Shown in pieces: positions 59,831-64,000 of a stretch of DNA of 64,000 nucleotides (position 1 is the stretch's first letter; each line of letters opens with the position of its first letter). Under the pieces are notes generated by a model. That model was not told the origin of the DNA and searched no databases. It worked only from the letters and a program-made list of their open reading frames with translations. The position numbers and the translations under genes are program-made. Location of the stretch: NCBI RefSeq assembly GCF_036263595.1, contig NZ_DATAGQ010000200.1, positions 19,788 through 83,787 of the forward strand, read 5' to 3'. The DNA is from Geminicoccus sp036263595. GTDB taxonomy: Bacteria; Pseudomonadota; Alphaproteobacteria; Geminicoccales; Geminicoccaceae.

Positions 59831-60882
59831 CCCGGAAGATCGAAGCCGCGATCATTGGCGACAACTTCATGCGAGCTTCGGTGTTCGAGGCCAACCTGCG
59901 CAACATCCAGGGCGTGGAGTGGAATATCCGCAGCCTCGAACTGCCTTGGCCGGACGAACCTTCGTTCCATGGCGAGGAGGGCACCGAGCTCGAAGGCCTG
60001 AAGGAGTTGCAAGGCGACCCGGCTGAGCTCGCGAACTTCATCAAGGGGGCGGAGGTGCTGGTATGCCACCTCCCTCCGATCACGCGCTCCATGCTGAAGG
60101 TGATTGCGCCGCCCCTGCAGTTGATCGGGGTGAGCCGGGGCGGCCCGGTCAACATCGACATGAAGGCGGCGAAAGATGCGGGGGTGATCGTGGTCAATGC
60201 CCCAGGCCGCAACGCCTCGGCAGTAGCCGAGTTCACGATCGGCGCGATCCTGGCCGAGACCCGCCTCATCACGAAGGGCCACGTGTCCTTGAGCCAGGGC
60301 ATCTGGCGCGGCGACCTCTACCGCGCCGACCTGACCGGGCCGGAGCTCAGCGAGCTGACGGTGGGTCTGATCGGCTACGGCCATATCGGCACGCGGGTGA
60401 CCAAGCTGCTCAAGCCCTTCGGCTGCAAGATCCTGGTCGACGACCCTTATGTGAAGGTGAGCGAGGAGGACCTGGCTGACGGGGTCGAGCAAGTCGATCT
60501 GGCGGAATTGCTGCGCCGCTCGGACGTCGTGTCACTGCATGCCCGCGTCACGCCGGAAACGACCGGCTTCATGAACAAGTCGACCTTCGCCCAGATGAAG
60601 AAGGGCGCCTGGTTCATCAACACGGCCCGCGGGCCGATGGTGAACTACCCGGACCTGTACGAGGCGCTGCAGTCGGGCCATCTGCGCGGGGCCATGCTGG
60701 AAACCCACGAGGTGGAGCCCTGCCCGCCGGACCTGCCGCTGCTGAAGCATCCCAACGTCACGCTCACGCCGCACATCGCCGGGGCCTCCACCACCACGGT
60801 AAAGATCGCGGCCCGGATGATCGGCGCCGAAATCGACCGCTGGATCAAGGGCGAGCCCCTCAAGAACGTCGCCACCAAGTGA
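59827..60882 (+). CDS. D-2-hydroxyacid dehydrogenase within the polyol operon
   Basis: 351 residues. The catalytic triad of D-isomer-specific 2-hydroxyacid dehydrogenases is visible: Arg in LHARVTPET, Glu in LETHEVEP and His in LTPHIAG, with the NAD motif VGLIGYGHIGTRV (about 179-191). GVSRGGPVNIDMKAAKDAG is the substrate-binding region. SerA/glyoxylate-reductase-like members are the nearest functions. Such an enzyme is not part of the classical ery pathway; here it may oxidise or reduce a side product such as a tetronate. ATG overlaps the kinase stop. Confidence 0.85.
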   Translation: MTRKIEAAIIGDNFMRASVFEANLRNIQGVEWNIRSLELPWPDEPSFHGEEGTELEGLKELQGDPAELANFIKGAEVLVCHLPPITRSMLKVIAPPLQLIGVSRGGPVNIDMKAAKDAGVIVVNAPGRNASAVAEFTIGAILAETRLITKGHVSLSQGIWRGDLYRADLTGPELSELTVGLIGYGHIGTRVTKLLKPFGCKILVDDPYVKVSEEDLADGVEQVDLAELLRRSDVVSLHARVTPETTGFMNKSTFAQMKKGAWFINTARGPMVNYPDLYEALQSGHLRGAMLETHEVEPCPPDLPLLKHPNVTLTPHIAGASTTTVKIAARMIGAEIDRWIKGEPLKNVATK

Positions 60883-60892
60883 ACAGCCAACG

Positions 60893-62455
60893 ATGAGCCT
60901 TGCGGACCTCGACAAGCTGCCCGACCCGGTCGACCTCGTGGTCGTGGGCGGCGGCGTGAACGGCACCGGCATCGCGCGCGACGCCGTAGGTCGTGGCCTT
61001 TCCGTCGTGATGTGCGAGAAGGACGACTTGGCCCAAGGCACCAGCTCCCGCTCGGGCAAGCTGATCCATGGCGGGCTGCGCTACCTCGAGTACTACGAGT
61101 TCCGCCTGGTCCGCGAAGCACTCATCGAGCGCGAGATCGTGCTGAACGCAGCGCCGCACATCGTGTGGCCAATGCGCTTCGTGCTGCCGCACAGCCCCGA
61201 GCAGCGCCCCCGCTGGCTGATCCGGTTCGGGCTGTTCCTCTACGATCACCTGGGCGGCCGCGCGAAGCTGCCGCCCACCCGATCCCTGGACCTCCGCCGC
61301 GACCCGGAGGGAGCACCCATCGTCGACCAGTTCTCGAAAGGCTTCGAGTATTCCGACTGCTGGGTCGACGACGCTCGCCTGGTGGTCTTGAACGCGGTGG
61401 ATGCAAAGGAGCGTGGCGCGGTCATCCTGACGCGCACCCCCGCCACCTCGGCACGTCGCGACGGCCAGCTCTGGCGCGTGGAGTTCACCGATTCGGCCAC
61501 GGGCGAGAAGCGGTCGGTCAGGGCGCGTGCCGTCGTCAATGCCGCCGGCCCCTGGATCGAGAAGGTGCTGGGTCAGGTCGTGGGCGTGAACAGCTCGCGG
61601 AAGGTGCGGCTGGTCAAGGGCAGTCACCTGATCATCAGGAAGTGGTGGAAGGGCCCCCAGGCCTATCTCCTGCAGAACGATGACAAGCGGGTGATCTTCG
61701 TCAACCCGTACGAGGACGACCTCACCCTGATCGGCACGACCGACATCCCCGTCGAAGGCCGTCCGGAAGATGTGCGGGTCGAGCCGAAGGAGCGGGCTTA
61801 TCTGCTGCGGGTGCTGAACCGCTACTTCAGGCAACAGCTGACCGAAGCCGACATCGTCGCCGAGTTCAGCGGCGTTCGCCCGCTCTACGACGACGACAGC
61901 GCCAAGAACGCGTCGGCCGTCACCCGCGACTATGTCTTCGACGTCGACCCGCCCGAACCATCGAAGGAGCGCCCGCCACTCCTGTCGATCTTTGGCGGCA
62001 AGATCACGACCTATCGCAAGCTCGCCGAGCACGCGCTCGACAAGCTGCAGCCCTATCTCGGCACCAAGTCCAGCAACTGGACGGCGAGCACGCCCCTGCC
62101 TGGCGGCGACATGCCGAATGCCGACTTCGACCGGTGGCTGGAGCAGTTCTCGGCCGCGCGTCCCTGGTTGCCCGAGCATCTGGCCCGCCATTATGCGCGG
62201 CTGTACGGCACCCGTGCGATCGGCATGCTGGATGGAGCCACGAGCCTCGCGGACATGGGGCGTCACTTCGGCGGCAAGCTCTATGAGCGTGAAGTCGAGC
62301 ACCTCGTCGCGAACGAATGGGCGCGAACCGCAAACGACATCCTGACCCGCCGCACCAAGCACTATCTGCACATGTCCAAGGACGAGAAGCGGGCTTTCCA
62401 GGCTTGGTTCGAGGCACGGCCAGGCGCGCTGCGCGACGAGTTGGAAGCCGCATGA
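60893..62455 (+). CDS. eryB: GlpD/EryB-like FAD-dependent polyol-phosphate dehydrogenase
   Basis: 520 residues, DAO-fold glycerol-3-phosphate dehydrogenase family with a C-terminal DAO_C domain (about 395-510). The FAD motif is LVVVGGGVNGTGIARDAVG; TSSRSGKLIHGGLRYLE and LIGTTDIPVEG, then FGGKITTYRKLAEHAL are family blocks. In erythritol breakdown EryB oxidises erythritol 4-phosphate to erythrulose phosphate; next to an EryA-like kinase and EryH-like isomerase this is preferred over plain GlpD. It is membrane-associated and passes electrons to quinone. It overlaps the next kinase. Confidence 0.82.
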   Translation: MSLADLDKLPDPVDLVVVGGGVNGTGIARDAVGRGLSVVMCEKDDLAQGTSSRSGKLIHGGLRYLEYYEFRLVREALIEREIVLNAAPHIVWPMRFVLPHSPEQRPRWLIRFGLFLYDHLGGRAKLPPTRSLDLRRDPEGAPIVDQFSKGFEYSDCWVDDARLVVLNAVDAKERGAVILTRTPATSARRDGQLWRVEFTDSATGEKRSVRARAVVNAAGPWIEKVLGQVVGVNSSRKVRLVKGSHLIIRKWWKGPQAYLLQNDDKRVIFVNPYEDDLTLIGTTDIPVEGRPEDVRVEPKERAYLLRVLNRYFRQQLTEADIVAEFSGVRPLYDDDSAKNASAVTRDYVFDVDPPEPSKERPPLLSIFGGKITTYRKLAEHALDKLQPYLGTKSSNWTASTPLPGGDMPNADFDRWLEQFSAARPWLPEHLARHYARLYGTRAIGMLDGATSLADMGRHFGGKLYEREVEHLVANEWARTANDILTRRTKHYLHMSKDEKRAFQAWFEARPGALRDELEAA

Positions 62456-63696
62456 GCAAGCTGGCCCTGGGAATCGACATCGGGAGCTCGGGTGTTCGTG
62501 CCATCGCGATCGATGCCGATGGGACGGTTGTCGCGGAAGCGAAAGCCGGGCTGCCGGAGCCGGATCGCTCCCAAGGCATGATCTGCACTGATGCTGCCGA
62601 CTGGTGGCAGGCGGTGGAAAGCTGCCTGCACTCGATGCCGCGTGACCGTATCGGCGCCATCGCCGTCGACGGCACCTCCGGGACGCTGCTGCTCTGCAAG
62701 GCGGACGGAACGCCGCTCTGTCCGGCACGCCGCTATGACGACGCCGGCAGTGCTGCCCACGCTGTCCGGATCAAGGATCTGGCGCCGGCGGAAAGTGCTG
62801 CCCATGGCGCAACATCCCCTGCTGCCAAGCTGCACGACCTTCAGGGCGCTCATCCCGAAGCCGCCATGGCACTGCACCAGGCTGACTGGGTGGTTGGCAA
62901 GCTCACCGGTCGCTTCGGCGTCTCCGACGACAACAACGCACTGAAGACCGGCTGGGACCCCGTGGCACGGACCTGGCCAGACTGGCTCGATACCTTCGGT
63001 ATCGGGCGGCGGCTACTGCCCGAGGTGCTGGAACCAGGGACGGCAGTTGGCCAAGCCGTTCCGGAACTGGGCTTTGCGCCAGGTGCGGTGGTCGTCGCCG
63101 GCACGACCGATGGCTGCGCGTCCTTTCTGGCGACGGGTGCAGACCAACCCGGCGACGGCGTGACCGCCCTTGGCACGACCCTTACCCTGAAGCTCCTGTC
63201 CGACCGCCCCCTCTTCGACCCGGCCGCCGGCGTGTACAGCCATCGCCTGCTTGGCATGTGGCTGGCGGGCGGTGCGTCCAACACTGGTGGTGCCGCGCTG
63301 TTGCGCTTCTTCACGGCCGAGCGGATGCGTGAGCTGGAGCCGCTGCTCGAACCGGACCATCCCACTGGCCTCGATTTCTGGCCGCTAGCCGGTAAGGGCG
63401 AACGCTTCCCGGTCGCCGACCCGGCGATGGAGTCGCGCCACGAGCCTCGCCCGGACAGCGATGCGCGGTTCTTCCAGGCACTGCTGGAGGGCGTGGCCAA
63501 GGTCGAGCAGCGGGCTTATGCCCGACTGGTCGAGTTGGGGGCACCCAGGCTTTGCTCGGTGCGCACGGTCGGCGGCGGTGCTGCCAACAAGGCATGGACC
63601 CGGATCAGGGAGCGAATCCTGAACGTGCCGATGCCTTCGCCGGAGAGCGAGCAGGCAGCCTACGGGACAGCCCTGTTGGCGAGGCGGGCACTCTAG
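62452..63696 (+). CDS. Second FGGY-family kinase, ribulokinase-like short type
   Basis: 414 residues, shorter than EryA. The phosphate motif is LGIDIGSSGVRAIAIDADG; DGTSGTLLLCKADGTPL and ALGTTLTLKLLSD are domain I and II blocks, and VRTVGGGAANKAWTRIRE the adenosine site. The short length and these blocks resemble D-ribulose/D-xylulose kinases of the plant and cyanobacterial type. With the ribulose-phosphate epimerase fragment at the right edge it would make a ribulose to xylulose-5-phosphate path. ATG overlaps the EryB stop. Confidence 0.75.
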   Translation: MSKLALGIDIGSSGVRAIAIDADGTVVAEAKAGLPEPDRSQGMICTDAADWWQAVESCLHSMPRDRIGAIAVDGTSGTLLLCKADGTPLCPARRYDDAGSAAHAVRIKDLAPAESAAHGATSPAAKLHDLQGAHPEAAMALHQADWVVGKLTGRFGVSDDNNALKTGWDPVARTWPDWLDTFGIGRRLLPEVLEPGTAVGQAVPELGFAPGAVVVAGTTDGCASFLATGADQPGDGVTALGTTLTLKLLSDRPLFDPAAGVYSHRLLGMWLAGGASNTGGAALLRFFTAERMRELEPLLEPDHPTGLDFWPLAGKGERFPVADPAMESRHEPRPDSDARFFQALLEGVAKVEQRAYARLVELGAPRLCSVRTVGGGAANKAWTRIRERILNVPMPSPESEQAAYGTALLARRAL

Positions 63697-63915
63697 CGCT
63701 TGCCCACGGTTGTGCCGGCTGACTGATGGCGAGCGCCCGCCGCTTCCTCTCCATCCGTCGAGGGGACTACCACTTTGATCCGGATGGCAGTTGCCTCTTG
63801 AGCCGCCGGTCCAGCTTGAAGCCCGGAACGTCGGCCAGCTGAAACTGGCGGATCGACGAGCTGGTGTGGCGGGCCAGGAGATTGCCCGCATGGCAGGCCA
63901 ATCCCCAACCGGACG
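63697..63915. other. Convergent intergenic region at the right edge
   Basis: 219 bases between the kinase stop and the epimerase stop. A minus-strand frame reads CHAGNLLARHTSSSIRQFQ then VPGFKLDRRLKRQLPSG without a start or recognised family. No clear hairpin terminator is seen. Confidence 0.35.
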
Positions 63916-64000
63916 TCAGGCCGCCGGACGCAACGCCGCAATGGCATCGCCATAGTCGCTGGCCCGGAAGATCGAGGATCCGGCTACCAGCACGTCCGCA
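63916..64000 (-). CDS. Ribulose-phosphate 3-epimerase-like, C-terminal fragment
   Basis: The last 27 codons of a minus-strand gene whose body lies beyond the right edge. The sequence ADVLVAGSSIFRASDYGD, then AIAALR, matches the final beta strand and helix of Rpe-type TIM barrels (ADVFVAGSAIF...DY...I..LR), including the phosphate-binding GS. Rpe interconverts ribulose 5-phosphate and xylulose 5-phosphate. It converges with the ribulokinase-like gene. Confidence 0.7.
   Translation of the reverse strand, partial: ADVLVAGSSIFRASDYGDAIAALRPAA

Noticed and set aside
1..64000. CRISPR arrays, rRNA and tRNA genes
   Set aside because: No regularly spaced direct repeats, and no tRNA-like T-arm sequences or rRNA blocks were seen in the intergenic regions.
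1..64000. Insertion sequences or prophage genes
   Set aside because: No transposase, integrase or phage structural motif is readable on either strand; the only traces of mobile DNA are the decayed toxin-antitoxin pieces.

Overview
The window is high-GC DNA (about two thirds G+C in the coding parts) with dense, often start/stop-overlapping genes. Gene content (HpnC/HpnD/HpnE squalene route, ZnuABC with a Zur-like box, TRAP and UgpC/GlpST-like ABC transporters, erythritol-type EryA/EryB/EryD/EryH homologues, a CHASE2 cyclase beside a FecR protein) points to an alphaproteobacterium, probably a Rhodospirillales/Geminicoccales-like free-living heterotroph. The taxonomic call is inference from family content only.

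Region 1 (1-7.9 kb, +): a tightly coupled operon for a C30 carotenoid of staphyloxanthin type: CrtN/CrtP-like FAD enzyme (5' end outside the window), PlsC-type acyltransferase, GT2 glycosyltransferase, an HpnC-HpnD fusion, HpnE, IspH and an aldehyde dehydrogenase. Region 2 (8-12.3 kb, mostly -): a frameshifted ProC-like gene, a small zinc-ribbon protein, a Cof-type HAD phosphatase, a GNAT acetyltransferase, ornithine decarboxylase and a small RHH-like protein. Region 3 (12.4-18.6 kb, +): a Zur-like box, a 42-residue membrane peptide and znuCBA, then cytochrome c, an AAC(3)-family acetyltransferase, a YihY/BrkB protein and an SDR. Region 4 (18.6-25 kb, -): GNAT, DedA, PAP2, FecR and CHASE2 adenylate cyclase in one run, plus a secreted FG-GAP repeat protein behind an AT-rich upstream region.

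Region 5 (25.6-34 kb, +): pyruvate-oxidase-like ThDP enzyme, Tat-exported GFOR-like oxidoreductase, and a caa3-like oxidase cluster (CoxB with fused cytochrome c, CoxA, CoxC, a small membrane protein, CtaG, cytochrome c). CoxA lacks the usual D- and K-channel entry residues. Region 6 (34-42 kb): LysR regulator, an internally deleted GST beside an intact GST, a DUF465 protein, an Rbs-type sugar ABC transporter and a decayed Phd/VapC toxin-antitoxin locus. Region 7 (42-50.7 kb): GH105-like hydrolase, repeats, SDR, EamA and LysE/ArgO exporters, GNAT, a possible second toxin remnant, and a TRAP transporter with a perfect hairpin inside dctQ.

Region 8 (50.9-64 kb): a tetritol/polyol catabolic cluster. 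An EryH/LerI-type isomerase (-) diverges from a SorC/EryD-like regulator, which is followed by a binding protein, two permeases, two unequal ATPases, an EryA-like kinase, a D-2-hydroxyacid dehydrogenase, an EryB/GlpD-like dehydrogenase and a second FGGY kinase. The tail of a ribulose-phosphate-3-epimerase-like gene (-) runs off the right edge. Together these would import a polyol, phosphorylate it, oxidise it, and isomerise the ketose phosphate toward the pentose-phosphate pathway.
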